Origin: Clostridiales bacterium 38-18
GTDB taxonomy: Bacteria > Bacillota > Clostridia > Peptostreptococcales > Acidaminobacteraceae
DNA: 64,000 bases
Reading direction: 5' to 3'
Assembly (NCBI GenBank): GCA_001897605.1
Contig: MKTL01000006.1
Coordinates: 487,132-551,131 of the forward strand
The position numbers were made by a program, and so were the translations under genes. The notes under the pieces were generated by a model. That model worked only from the letters and a program-made list of their open reading frames with translations. It had not been told where the DNA came from and made no database searches. Below are positions 9,151 through 17,846 of this stretch, piece after piece; position 1 is the stretch's first letter; every line of letters starts with the position of its first letter.

Positions 9151-10799
9151 TATACCTTCATATCAAAACCAAACTGTGTGCTCTCATCTGACAACAGCTC
9201 TTGGATAGGATGACTTTCGCTTCGTAATCTAAAGCTCAACTTAAATTTAAATTGATCAAATCGTTCTAAAGCAGTTTCAAGCTCATTTTTTAAACCTTCA
9301 AAGGCTTTTACACTTGCTTCATCAATAAAAGAAAAATTTAAGTCGATATTGTTTTTATTTTTATCGACAACACACCTTACTTCGTCAAAATGCTTCGTAT
9401 TTAAGGCTATCAATATCTGAAATTGATCTGAATCCTCTTGAGCTTTCTTTTTCTTTCTATAATATAGCTCAACCTGCTGCTGATCTTTACCAATTGGTAC
9501 ATGAATCGGCATATAAATCACTTGATCGTAAAGCGGTTTTGAAAAGTTTGAAAGCTCCTTCACTAGATTAGCTTCTACTCGAGTGTTCACACCTAACTTG
9601 CCTTCGGAATCCAAATGCTTAACGATCTGAATTAATTTGTCTTCATCAGGTTCATCACTCTTTAGAATTTCTACCAGCTCATTCAGTTTTTCCTCGGAAA
9701 GAGCATGACGATTGATATCTGAAACCAGTTGATTAATCAACGCCTTAACCGTGTCCGGCTGATTGGTAATCAATTGTGAAACTGCAACATTTTTGAGATT
9801 AAGGGTTAACTCATTTTTCAGAATTAAAGCCTCCTCTTTAACTCCAAATTGCTCAAGTAAGGCTTTAACTTCCTCCAACGAATGACCCAACCTACTTTGT
9901 AGCAGATCAAAAACCTTAACTTTTTCCTGTTCATTTATTTCACTTCCCACCAGTGGCAGAATTCCCTTTAAATTCTCCAAACCCTTATCGTCATTCTTAA
10001 CATTAGCCGATTGCGACAAAACTTCGGACTTATCGGATTCAATCATATTTTTAAAAACTGGTTGGTTAAAAACTTCCATAGGCTCGCTCACATTTTGCAT
10101 CTCCGCAAGCTTTACACCTTCCAATACTAAACTATCTGAACCAGCCAGAATACTAGCTCCGGTAGAATTAACTTGAGCCATAGGCGTACTTTTTATCAAT
10201 TCACTATTAACAATCATATTGTTGTTCACAGGATTGGTAAGGCTATTGTTTCCTCCTTTTCCCGAGGCCAATGAACCCTCAGTTTGCGCTGATAATAAGT
10301 TGAGAACCAATTGTTTTAAAGGGGTCTCTAAATCCTTCGTCAGATTTATTTGAGCACCCGTGGCAAGCTCACTAAGTAAAGTTTTCACTTCAATCATACC
10401 CTGTCGCATATTTTGAAAGCTCTCAGAATTTATAGGTAAATTTGAGAGCTTAAGCTGATTCAGTATTTGAAGATTTTCTGAGTTTACTGGAAGACCTAAT
10501 TTCGAAAGGAGCTGCGCATTTGCAGCAGATGCTTGTTGACCATCCTCTTTAAATATTGAGGCTAAAAGTACACCTTCCTGAATGTCATTAATCGTTATCG
10601 TCAACATCTGCTGATCTACAAGATTAAGCTGCCCTGTGTTTAAAGTAACCTTATTACCATTAAAGACAAAAGCTACTAGTCCGTTTTCAGGCTGTCCTAT
10701 GACCCTGCCCGTTAACGTTTTTCCCACTAGTGCTTGCAAATCGGGATTCTTTTGTAAATTTATTGAGTTTTGTACGATACTATTTTGCGTTATCCTCAT
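9150..10799 (-). CDS. FliK-like / flagellar hook-length control related protein (YlqG-position)
   Basis: 549 aa, low-complexity N-terminal region and a C-terminal region resembling the FliK C-terminal fold (QVELYYRKKKKAQEDSDQFQILIALNTKHFDEVRCVVDKNKNNIDLNFSF); TAATG overlap with the FlhB-like gene. Confidence 0.6.
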   Translation of the reverse strand: MRITQNSIVQNSINLQKNPDLQALVGKTLTGRVIGQPENGLVAFVFNGNKVTLNTGQLNLVDQQMLTITINDIQEGVLLASIFKEDGQQASAANAQLLSKLGLPVNSENLQILNQLKLSNLPINSESFQNMRQGMIEVKTLLSELATGAQINLTKDLETPLKQLVLNLLSAQTEGSLASGKGGNNSLTNPVNNNMIVNSELIKSTPMAQVNSTGASILAGSDSLVLEGVKLAEMQNVSEPMEVFNQPVFKNMIESDKSEVLSQSANVKNDDKGLENLKGILPLVGSEINEQEKVKVFDLLQSRLGHSLEEVKALLEQFGVKEEALILKNELTLNLKNVAVSQLITNQPDTVKALINQLVSDINRHALSEEKLNELVEILKSDEPDEDKLIQIVKHLDSEGKLGVNTRVEANLVKELSNFSKPLYDQVIYMPIHVPIGKDQQQVELYYRKKKKAQEDSDQFQILIALNTKHFDEVRCVVDKNKNNIDLNFSFIDEASVKAFEGLKNELETALERFDQFKFKLSFRLRSESHPIQELLSDESTQFGFDMKV

Positions 10800-11583
10800 A
10801 ATTCAACCCCTTTAAGAAGCTTCTTCTATGCTCAGGCAAAATTCCATGCTCTCTAATTGCTTGATAATGTTGATCAGTGCCATAGCCCTTATGTGAGGCT
10901 AACCCATACATTGGATATTTTTTATCCATCTCCTTAAGCATGCGATCCCTAGCTACCTTTGCAATGATAGATGCGGCTGCAATACTAACACTTCGTGAAT
11001 CCCCTTTTATTATGCTTTCTTGCACAATGGAGATTTCATTTAATTTAACCGCATCAATTAACAAATAATCAGGTGACATTGACATCGCTTCAATAGCTCT
11101 TTTCATCGCAAGCTTTGTTGCATTTAAAATATTAATCGTATCAATTTCTTCGTGAGTTGCAACACCTACGCCATATGCGACAGCATGAGTTACAATCTTA
11201 TCATACAAAGCCTCGCGTTGTACCTCGCTCAATTTTTTAGAATCGTCAATGCCTGTAAGGTCCATTTCCTCTGGTAAAATAACAGCAGCTGCAACAACTG
11301 GTCCAATCAATGGACCTCGACCAGCTTCATCTAAACCAGCGATTAATTTATAGCCCATCCGTTTAGCCTGGTTCTCAAACTCGACAATTTTAACCAAACG
11401 GTTTTGTTCCTTTTCATAAACAGCTATTTGTTTTTCAACCTGCATAGCCATTTTATTAATACTTTGACGTGAATCGTTTTTAAGTATTTCTACCCATTGA
11501 TATTTTGCCTTAATAGGAGCACTTAAAATCATAGCTTTAATTTCCGAAACTGTCATAGCATTTAGTTGAGGCAATGATAGCAT
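10780..11583 (-). CDS. rnhB: Ribonuclease HII
   Basis: YKLIAGLDEAGRGPLIGPVVAAAVILPEE ... SVSIAAASIIAKVARDRMLKEMDKKYPMYGLASHKGYGTDQH. Confidence 0.97.
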   Translation of the reverse strand: MLSLPQLNAMTVSEIKAMILSAPIKAKYQWVEILKNDSRQSINKMAMQVEKQIAVYEKEQNRLVKIVEFENQAKRMGYKLIAGLDEAGRGPLIGPVVAAAVILPEEMDLTGIDDSKKLSEVQREALYDKIVTHAVAYGVGVATHEEIDTINILNATKLAMKRAIEAMSMSPDYLLIDAVKLNEISIVQESIIKGDSRSVSIAAASIIAKVARDRMLKEMDKKYPMYGLASHKGYGTDQHYQAIREHGILPEHRRSFLKGLNYEDNAK

Positions 11584-11627
11584 AAGCCCTCCAATTTTCT
11601 AATTAATCAGCTTTAAACAACTTGCGA

Positions 11628-12545
11628 TTAAGATTCCTTATTTTCATCAAGCTCAGCTGCTCTAAGCGCCTTAGCAGCAGCAACAGATTTAGGCGTTTCA
11701 AGTGTTATTTTTCCAATTAAGCCTTTTCTAAATTCATCGACGATTAATCTCGAAGCCTTTTCCAAATCAACCTCATTGCCCTTAATTAGGCAGCCTCTTT
11801 TACGACCAATTTCAGTCATTATTGCTACAGTATGATCTGGTTCCTCCTCAGGCTCAATGTCTTGTAATTTATATCGGTCATTAAATAGATTTTCATAATC
11901 TTCATTTAACAATTGAATCAGATGAAATGCAATTTCTTCGATATTAATTACCTCATCCTTAATTGCACCAGAGCTAGCAAGCTTTATACCAGTTATGTCC
12001 TCTTCAATTTTGGGCCACAAAATACCAGGTGTATCAAACAACTCAATTTCCTTATTGATGCGAATCCATTGCTTGCCTTTTGTAACGCCGGGCTTGTTAC
12101 CCGTTTTAGCCGCGTTTTTACCTGCGAGTTTATTAATAAGTGATGATTTTCCCACATTTGGAATTCCAACGATCATAACGCGAATTGGTCTTACCAGGCG
12201 ACCTTGGCGCTTTGCCTTTTCAATAACATCAACTGCCAACTGCTTTGCTTCATTGACAAGCTGGGACACACCCTCACCAGATAACGCATTGATTGGAATC
12301 GCTTTGATCCCTCTATCAGCGTAATCTGCAATCCACATTCTTGTCCTCACTGGATCGGCTAAATCGTATTTATTCAATGCAACCAATCTTTTTTTATGTC
12401 CAATCAAAGAATCAAACTGAGGATTTCGACTACTAATTGGAATCCTTGCGTCCAGAAGTTCAATCACAACATCCACCAACTTTAAATTGGCTTCAATTAA
12501 ATCCTTAGTCTTTTTCATGTGCCCTGGATACCAGTTTATACTCAT
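11628..12545 (-). CDS. rbgA: Ribosome biogenesis GTPase RbgA (YlqF)
   Basis: MSINWYPGHMKKTKDLIEANLKLVDVVIELLDARIPISSRNP; circularly permuted G motifs NKYDLAD ... GIPNVGKSSLINKL ... DTPG. Confidence 0.97.
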   Translation of the reverse strand: MSINWYPGHMKKTKDLIEANLKLVDVVIELLDARIPISSRNPQFDSLIGHKKRLVALNKYDLADPVRTRMWIADYADRGIKAIPINALSGEGVSQLVNEAKQLAVDVIEKAKRQGRLVRPIRVMIVGIPNVGKSSLINKLAGKNAAKTGNKPGVTKGKQWIRINKEIELFDTPGILWPKIEEDITGIKLASSGAIKDEVINIEEIAFHLIQLLNEDYENLFNDRYKLQDIEPEEEPDHTVAIMTEIGRKRGCLIKGNEVDLEKASRLIVDEFRKGLIGKITLETPKSVAAAKALRAAELDENKES

Positions 12546-12771
12546 AACATCTCCTCTATTTCAATTACAAAAGCATAAAATCATGCTTAGCATTCTTATT
12601 TCATTTTATCATATTATGCGTTTTTCTAGACGCTAACTATTAAATATGTCCCAATCATTTTAATCCTTAAGACTTTCGTTATTTAAAACTTCATTTTGCT
12701 TTACTTCATTTTTCATTATTTGATTTCTTATTTCTATTGATCCGTTGCCGTATATTTCCCTATATAAATCT

Positions 12772-12796
12772 AAAGGGACCTATATAGGTCCCTTTT
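12772..12796 (-). terminator. Terminator-like hairpin downstream of rplS
   Basis: AAAGGGACC-TATATA-GGTCCCTTT perfect stem shortly past the rplS stop; the T tract is weak on the minus strand. Confidence 0.6.
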
Positions 12797-12808
12797 GACT
12801 GCGTACAA

Positions 12809-13156
12809 TTATCTTTTTTCTTTAACTTTTGCCGCTTTACCAACTCTGTCTCTTAAGTAATTGAGTCTAGCTCTTCTTACTCTACCTTCTCTTACTACTT
12901 CGATTTTCTCGATTTTTGGAGAATGTAATGGCAAAGTTTTTTCAACGCCAACACCGTAAGAAATTTTTCTTACTGTGAAAGTTTCAGCAACACCGCCGTT
13001 TTGTCTTTTCATGACAACGCCTTCGAATAACTGAATTCTTTCTCTTTTACCCTCTTTAACTTTTAAGTGTACTTTAATCGTATCACCTACATTAAATTGA
13101 GGAATATCATTTCTTAATTGTTCGTTATCGATAGTTTTGATGATATTTTGGTTCAT
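12809..13156 (-). CDS. rplS: 50S ribosomal protein L19
   Basis: [98 protein letters not shown]. Confidence 0.99.
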   Translation of the reverse strand: MNQNIIKTIDNEQLRNDIPQFNVGDTIKVHLKVKEGKRERIQLFEGVVMKRQNGGVAETFTVRKISYGVGVEKTLPLHSPKIEKIEVVREGRVRRARLNYLRDRVGKAAKVKEKR

Positions 13157-13159
13157 ATT

Positions 13160-13245
13160 AACTACCTCCTTCCCTCGTAGATGTTCTTAACGACGTAAAA
13201 CGCCAACAGAGGACCATCCGTAATACAACAATCGTTATTATATCA
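13160..13245 (-). promoter_or_regulatory. Candidate L19-type ribosomal protein leader RNA
   Basis: ~100-nt untranslated gap between trmD and rplS; minus strand TTGTATTACGGATGGTCCTCTGTTGGCGTTTTACGTCGTTAAGAACATCTACGAGGGAAGGAGG with GATG/CATC, CCTC/GAGG and GGCGT/ACGTC pairings. No covariance model run. Confidence 0.4.
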
Positions 13246-13259
13246 TTAAGATCATAGGT

Positions 13260-13994
13260 TTACAAGACTTTTTTAATGATCTCGCGAACCTTTTTGCTAT
13301 GATCACCTTTAATATAGGTTTCATACAAATCAGGGCGTCTCTCTTTGGTTATTCTAAGTGCTTGCTCAAGTCGCCAATCATTGATTTTAGCATGATTACC
13401 GGATAATAAAACCTCTGGCACCAGCTTACCTTCATAATCTGTTGGTCTCGTATAATGCGGGTACTCTAATAGCCCCATGGCAAAGCTTTCTTCCTCAGAT
13501 GAATCTGAGTTTTTTAATACCTCAGATACCAATCTGCTAACGCTGTCCACGACAACCATAGCAGCAAGCTCACCACCTGTAAGGACGTAGTCGCCTATAG
13601 ATAACTCTTCATCAACGTAGCTGTCGATAAATCTTTGATCGACGCCCTCATAATGACCACAAACCAAAATGAGTTCGTCATAGGTTGAAAGCTCTATTAC
13701 CTTATCATGAGTCAAAGTTTCACCACGTGGTGAAAGATAGATCACGCGTTTTAAATGATTCTCTTCAACAACAATGCTTCTAAGTGCATCCTTCAATGGT
13801 TGAACGGTCATTACCATTCCAGCACCACCACCAAACGGGGCGTCGTCTACCTTCTTATGCTTATCCAAAGAAAAATCCCTAATTTGAATTGTATTCAGCT
13901 TAATTAAATCGCTTTGTGCAGCGCGTCCAATGATACTCGTCTGTTTAAACGCTTCAAACTGTTCTGGAAACAAAGTCATAATATGAAAGATCAT
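13260..13994 (-). CDS. trmD: tRNA (guanine-N1)-methyltransferase
   Basis: MIFHIMTLFPEQFEAFKQTSIIGRAAQ...DDAPFGGGAGMVM...LVCGHYEGVDQRFIDSYVDEELSIGDYVLTGGELAAMVVVD. Confidence 0.98.
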   Translation of the reverse strand: MIFHIMTLFPEQFEAFKQTSIIGRAAQSDLIKLNTIQIRDFSLDKHKKVDDAPFGGGAGMVMTVQPLKDALRSIVVEENHLKRVIYLSPRGETLTHDKVIELSTYDELILVCGHYEGVDQRFIDSYVDEELSIGDYVLTGGELAAMVVVDSVSRLVSEVLKNSDSSEEESFAMGLLEYPHYTRPTDYEGKLVPEVLLSGNHAKINDWRLEQALRITKERRPDLYETYIKGDHSKKVREIIKKVL

Positions 13995-14494
13995 TCCAAC
14001 ATCCCCTCGATCAAATGTACAACAATTCTTTTATTCTTAATATCGATTTTTTTAACAAATTCATCTACAACAGGCAACAAGAATACGCCACCCTGAGCGC
14101 GGTTGATTTCATAAAGGTCCTGAGCGGTATTTTGAAGAACATCCTTTAGAACACCTAGCATTTCACCCGCTTCGTCATAGATTTCACAGCCGATCAAATC
14201 GACGATATAATGTCCTTCTCCGTCATCTGGTGCATCTTGTCTTTCGATATAGACGTTCTTGTTGATAAAAGCCGTAATCTGATTGATATCATCAAAATCT
14301 TTAAATTTCACTAAAACCATGCCCTTATGAGCTCTTGCTGCTTGAAGCTTATACTTTACCTTGCCAAAGCCTTCTATATATAAATATTCAAAATCAGCAA
14401 ATTTATCGATATCATCGGTATAAGGATAAATTTTCACTTCTCCCTTTATACCATGTGTGTTCACTATTTTTCCGATATTAAAACAATTTTCCAT
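13991..14494 (-). CDS. rimM: Ribosome maturation factor RimM
   Basis: FNIGKIVNTHGIKGEVKIYPYTDDIDKF ... DLIGCEIYDEAGEMLGVLKDVLQNTAQDLYEI; overlaps trmD. Confidence 0.96.
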   Translation of the reverse strand: MENCFNIGKIVNTHGIKGEVKIYPYTDDIDKFADFEYLYIEGFGKVKYKLQAARAHKGMVLVKFKDFDDINQITAFINKNVYIERQDAPDDGEGHYIVDLIGCEIYDEAGEMLGVLKDVLQNTAQDLYEINRAQGGVFLLPVVDEFVKKIDIKNKRIVVHLIEGMLE

Positions 14495-14563
14495 TAAGCC
14501 TCCGCGGAAATGTTCTTATGAAAATAGCTATTCTGAGAGTCTCAAAATAGCTAGTGTCATTCA

Positions 14564-14794
14564 TTATTGTATAATCTCTACAACAACTCTTTTATTTTCT
14601 TTAGTTGCAGCAGCCTTGACAACCGTACGAATTGCCTTAGCGATCCTGCCTTGTTTACCAATCACTTTGCCCATATCTTCTGGAGCAACCTTAAGCTCAA
14701 TGATAACTGATTGAGAACCCTCAACCTCTCTCACTTCAACACTTTCTGGATGATCAACCAAGGAAGCCGCAATGATTTTTACCAATTCGCTCAT
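14564..14794 (-). CDS. khpA: KH domain RNA-binding protein KhpA (YlqC)
   Basis: 76 aa with KH signature VIIELKVAPEDMGKVIGKQGRIAKAIRTVVKAAA; next to rpsP. Confidence 0.95.
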   Translation of the reverse strand: MSELVKIIAASLVDHPESVEVREVEGSQSVIIELKVAPEDMGKVIGKQGRIAKAIRTVVKAAATKENKRVVVEIIQ

Positions 14795-14811
14795 TTAATC
14801 ACCTCGTATGC

Positions 14812-15063
14812 TTACTTAGCTTCGTATACGCCATGTTTTTTGAAAAGCGCTTTAACGGTTTCAGTAGGTTGTGCACCATTGTTTAACCATTGATTTGCTT
14901 TTTCAACGTCAAGTTTAACTTGCTCACCTTCAGCAACTGGGTTGAAGTAACCGATTTGGTCGATGAATTTACCATCTCTAGGAGATCTAGAATCCGCAAC
15001 AACAACTCTATAGAAAGGTTTTTTCTTAGAACCCATTCTTGTCAATCTGATTTTAACTGCCAT
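14812..15063 (-). CDS. rpsP: 30S ribosomal protein S16
   Basis: [42 protein letters not shown]; start set to 15063 following AAGGAGGTG. Confidence 0.98.
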   Translation of the reverse strand: MAVKIRLTRMGSKKKPFYRVVVADSRSPRDGKFIDQIGYFNPVAEGEQVKLDVEKANQWLNNGAQPTETVKALFKKHGVYEAK

Positions 15064-15128
15064 TTTTTTCACCTCCTTAAATTTACCTTATCAATAACAC
15101 CAGGTTATCTGGCATTTAATTGCTTTAT

Positions 15129-16472
15129 TTAGAAGAACGGAAATTTCATCCCGCCGCCTCTTTTCATTTTCTTTTCCATACCGCCAAATTGCTTCATCAT
15201 TTTTTTCGATTGATCGAATTGTTTGAGTAAGCGATTGACCTCTGAAACATGAACCCCTGCTCCAGCAGCAATTCTTTTCTTTCTACTACCGTTGATTATA
15301 TCAGGATCGATACGTTCTTTTTTCGTCATAGACTGAATAATTGCTTTGGTTCTTAACAAGTCTTTATCATTGACCTCAAGTCCTTTTAAAGCTTTGTTAT
15401 TATTCATTCCCGGAATCATACCTAAAAGATCACTGATTGAGCCCATTTTTTGAATCTGTTCTAACTGATCAAGAAAATCCTCTAGATCAAAGGATTGGGT
15501 TTTCATTTTCTTTTCAAGCTTCTTCGCTTTTTCTTCATCGAAGTTTTCTTGCGCCTTCTCTATAAGAGATAAGACATCGCCCATCCCCAAGATACGAGAA
15601 GCCATACGATCTGGATAAAACTCTTCAATATCGGTTAATTTTTCGCCAACACAAGCAAACTTTATCGGTTTACCAGTTACCGCTCTAACAGAAAGTGCTG
15701 CACCACCACGTGTATCGCCATCGAGCTTGGTTAAAATAACGCCACTTACTTCTAATTGGCTATTAAAATGCTCTGCCACGTTAACGGCATCCTGACCAGT
15801 CATTGAATCAAGTACCAGTAAAATCTCGTTTGGTTTTACTGTTTCTTTGATTTCGATCAATTCTTGCATCAACGCTTCATCGATGTGTAAACGACCTGCG
15901 GTATCTATAATCACAACGTCATTACTAAATCTGACGGCATGTGCTAAACCTTGTTTTGCAATTTCCACTGGACTCACTTGATTACCAAGCTCAAACACAG
16001 GTACATCAACTTTTTCGCCGACGACCTTTAGCTGTTGAATCGCAGCAGGTCTGTAAACGTCACACGCTACTAGAAGTGGTCGTTTACCTTGTTTTTTAAG
16101 AAGACTTCCGAGCTTACCACAGGTGGTTGTTTTACCAGCACCTTGTAAACCCGCCATCATAATCACGGTAGGCGGTCTTGAACCGAAGTCGATCTTACTT
16201 TGCGTCTTACCCATTAAATTGGTTAACTCTTCGTTAACTAATTTTACCACTTGCTGGCCAGGTGTAAGGCTTTTCATAACCGATTCGCCGATTGCTCTTT
16301 CGGTTAATGTATTTATGAAGTCTTTGACAACCTTAAAGTTAACGTCGGCTTCTAAAAGCGCTAGTTTAACCTCTCTCATGGCGTCTTTTACATCTTTTTC
16401 AGTAAGCTTGCCTTTACCTCTTAATTGACTAAAGGCACCCTGTAGTTTTTCAGCTAAATTTTCAAATGCCAC
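15129..16472 (-). CDS. ffh: Signal recognition particle protein Ffh
   Basis: NG-domain GTPase (GLQGAGKTTTCGKLG, DTAGRLHID, TKLDGDTRGG) plus Met-rich M domain. Confidence 0.98.
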   Translation of the reverse strand: MAFENLAEKLQGAFSQLRGKGKLTEKDVKDAMREVKLALLEADVNFKVVKDFINTLTERAIGESVMKSLTPGQQVVKLVNEELTNLMGKTQSKIDFGSRPPTVIMMAGLQGAGKTTTCGKLGSLLKKQGKRPLLVACDVYRPAAIQQLKVVGEKVDVPVFELGNQVSPVEIAKQGLAHAVRFSNDVVIIDTAGRLHIDEALMQELIEIKETVKPNEILLVLDSMTGQDAVNVAEHFNSQLEVSGVILTKLDGDTRGGAALSVRAVTGKPIKFACVGEKLTDIEEFYPDRMASRILGMGDVLSLIEKAQENFDEEKAKKLEKKMKTQSFDLEDFLDQLEQIQKMGSISDLLGMIPGMNNNKALKGLEVNDKDLLRTKAIIQSMTKKERIDPDIINGSRKKRIAAGAGVHVSEVNRLLKQFDQSKKMMKQFGGMEKKMKRGGGMKFPFF

Positions 16473-16488
16473 TCAATGCCCTCCCGTG

Positions 16489-16830
16489 TCACTCAATTTC
16501 AGTAAGCACAATCTTTTTTATTGTGTCTATGAGTTCATATGATCGCGTTGACTCATACGCGTTGATACATTCAAGAATTTTCTCAAACGCTTTTTGCTTA
16601 TCAGTAAAGCGTTCGTAAAGCCCAAGTTGCTCCTCATAATGCTCAAGGACCTTCTCAGTTCTTTTAATCGTATCATGAACGGCTTGACGACTTATACTAT
16701 GCACTTCCGATATCTCACCCAATGAGTAATCCATATTACAATATAAATCCATGATCTCATTTTGCTTGTCGGTCAACATTTTACCATAAAATTCATAAAG
16801 TGCATCTAATCTCATTTTTTTCTCAAACAT
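16489..16830 (-). CDS. ylxM: YlxM family DNA-binding/regulatory protein (UPF0122)
   Basis: LYEFYGKMLTDKQNEIMDLYCNMDYSLGEISEVHSISRQAVHDTIKRTEKVLEHYEEQLGLYERF; HTH protein just upstream of ffh. Confidence 0.95.
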   Translation of the reverse strand: MFEKKMRLDALYEFYGKMLTDKQNEIMDLYCNMDYSLGEISEVHSISRQAVHDTIKRTEKVLEHYEEQLGLYERFTDKQKAFEKILECINAYESTRSYELIDTIKKIVLTEIE

Positions 16831-16843
16831 AGTATCCTCACAA

Positions 16844-16872
16844 ATTATAATTCATATTCGCAGGTGTGTCAA
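16844..16872 (-). promoter_or_regulatory. Consensus sigma-A type promoter for ylxM-ffh operon
   Basis: Minus strand TTGACA-17 nt-TATAAT, exact match to both consensus hexamers. Confidence 0.75.
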
Positions 16873-16901
16873 GCATTTTCACTTTACATTATTTTTCATA
16901 A

Positions 16902-17819
16902 TTAATTAAACAACGCTTCGACAAAATCATGTGGATCAAAGGTTTGTAAATCCTCAACCGCTTCTCCTACACCAATTAGTTTTACCGGAATATTGAGCTC
17001 ATGATTGATGGCCATTACGACACCACCCTTAGCAGTTCCATCTAGCTTCGTTAAAACGATGCCTGTAATATTAGCTGCTTCGTTAAAGACTTTTGCTTGC
17101 TGAATTGCATTTTGACCAGTCGTTGCATCAAGAACCAATAAAACCTCTCGTTTGGCATCTGGATACTCTCTATCAATGATTCTAAAGACTTTTGAAAGCT
17201 CATTCATAAGATTAACTTTATTATGAAGTCTACCTGCAGTATCACAGATTAAAACATCAACTTTTCGAGCCTTAGCAGCTTGGATTGCATCAAAGATAAC
17301 GGCTGCTGGATCTGAGCCTTCAGATTGATGGATAACGTTTACGCCTACACGATCTCCCCAAATTTTAAGCTGATCAATCGCTGCAGCTCTAAAGGTATCT
17401 GCTGCGGCGATTAGCACAGATTTACCTTCTGATTTGAGATGCTGAGCAATTTTACCAATGGAGGTGGTCTTACCTACGCCATTTACACCGATTACCATTA
17501 CGATAGTTGGTACATCGCCCACATGAAACGGTTCACTGTTATTTTCTCTAAGCATTTCCTCAACAACTTCCTTGAAGATGCCCTTTACCTCACTCGCATC
17601 CTTGACCTTTCTGATTTTGAGCGTTTCTCTAAGTCGCTCAATCAGTTTATGTGTGGTAGGCACACCAACATCTGCCATCACTAAAATTTCCTCAAGCTCG
17701 TCAAAAAGCTCATCGTCGATTTCGCCATAATTATTAAACAGATCATCAATCTTATCTGTAATTCCCTTACGTGTTTTATCTAAACCCTCTTTAAGCTTAT
17801 TAAAAAATGAAAATGCCAT
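16902..17819 (-). CDS. ftsY: SRP receptor FtsY
   Basis: VIGVNGVGKTTSIGKIAQHLKSEGKSVLIAAADTFRAAAIDQLKIWGDR ... DTAGRLHNKVNLMNEL ... TKLDGTAKGGVV. Confidence 0.98.
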   Translation of the reverse strand: MAFSFFNKLKEGLDKTRKGITDKIDDLFNNYGEIDDELFDELEEILVMADVGVPTTHKLIERLRETLKIRKVKDASEVKGIFKEVVEEMLRENNSEPFHVGDVPTIVMVIGVNGVGKTTSIGKIAQHLKSEGKSVLIAAADTFRAAAIDQLKIWGDRVGVNVIHQSEGSDPAAVIFDAIQAAKARKVDVLICDTAGRLHNKVNLMNELSKVFRIIDREYPDAKREVLLVLDATTGQNAIQQAKVFNEAANITGIVLTKLDGTAKGGVVMAINHELNIPVKLIGVGEAVEDLQTFDPHDFVEALFN

Positions 17820-17846
17820 AATGCCTCCTCAAATAATAGTTTACTT

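Noticed and set aside
11913-12324. Two plus-strand ORFs (76 and 109 aa)
   Set aside because: Antisense to rbgA; no independent RBS or family.
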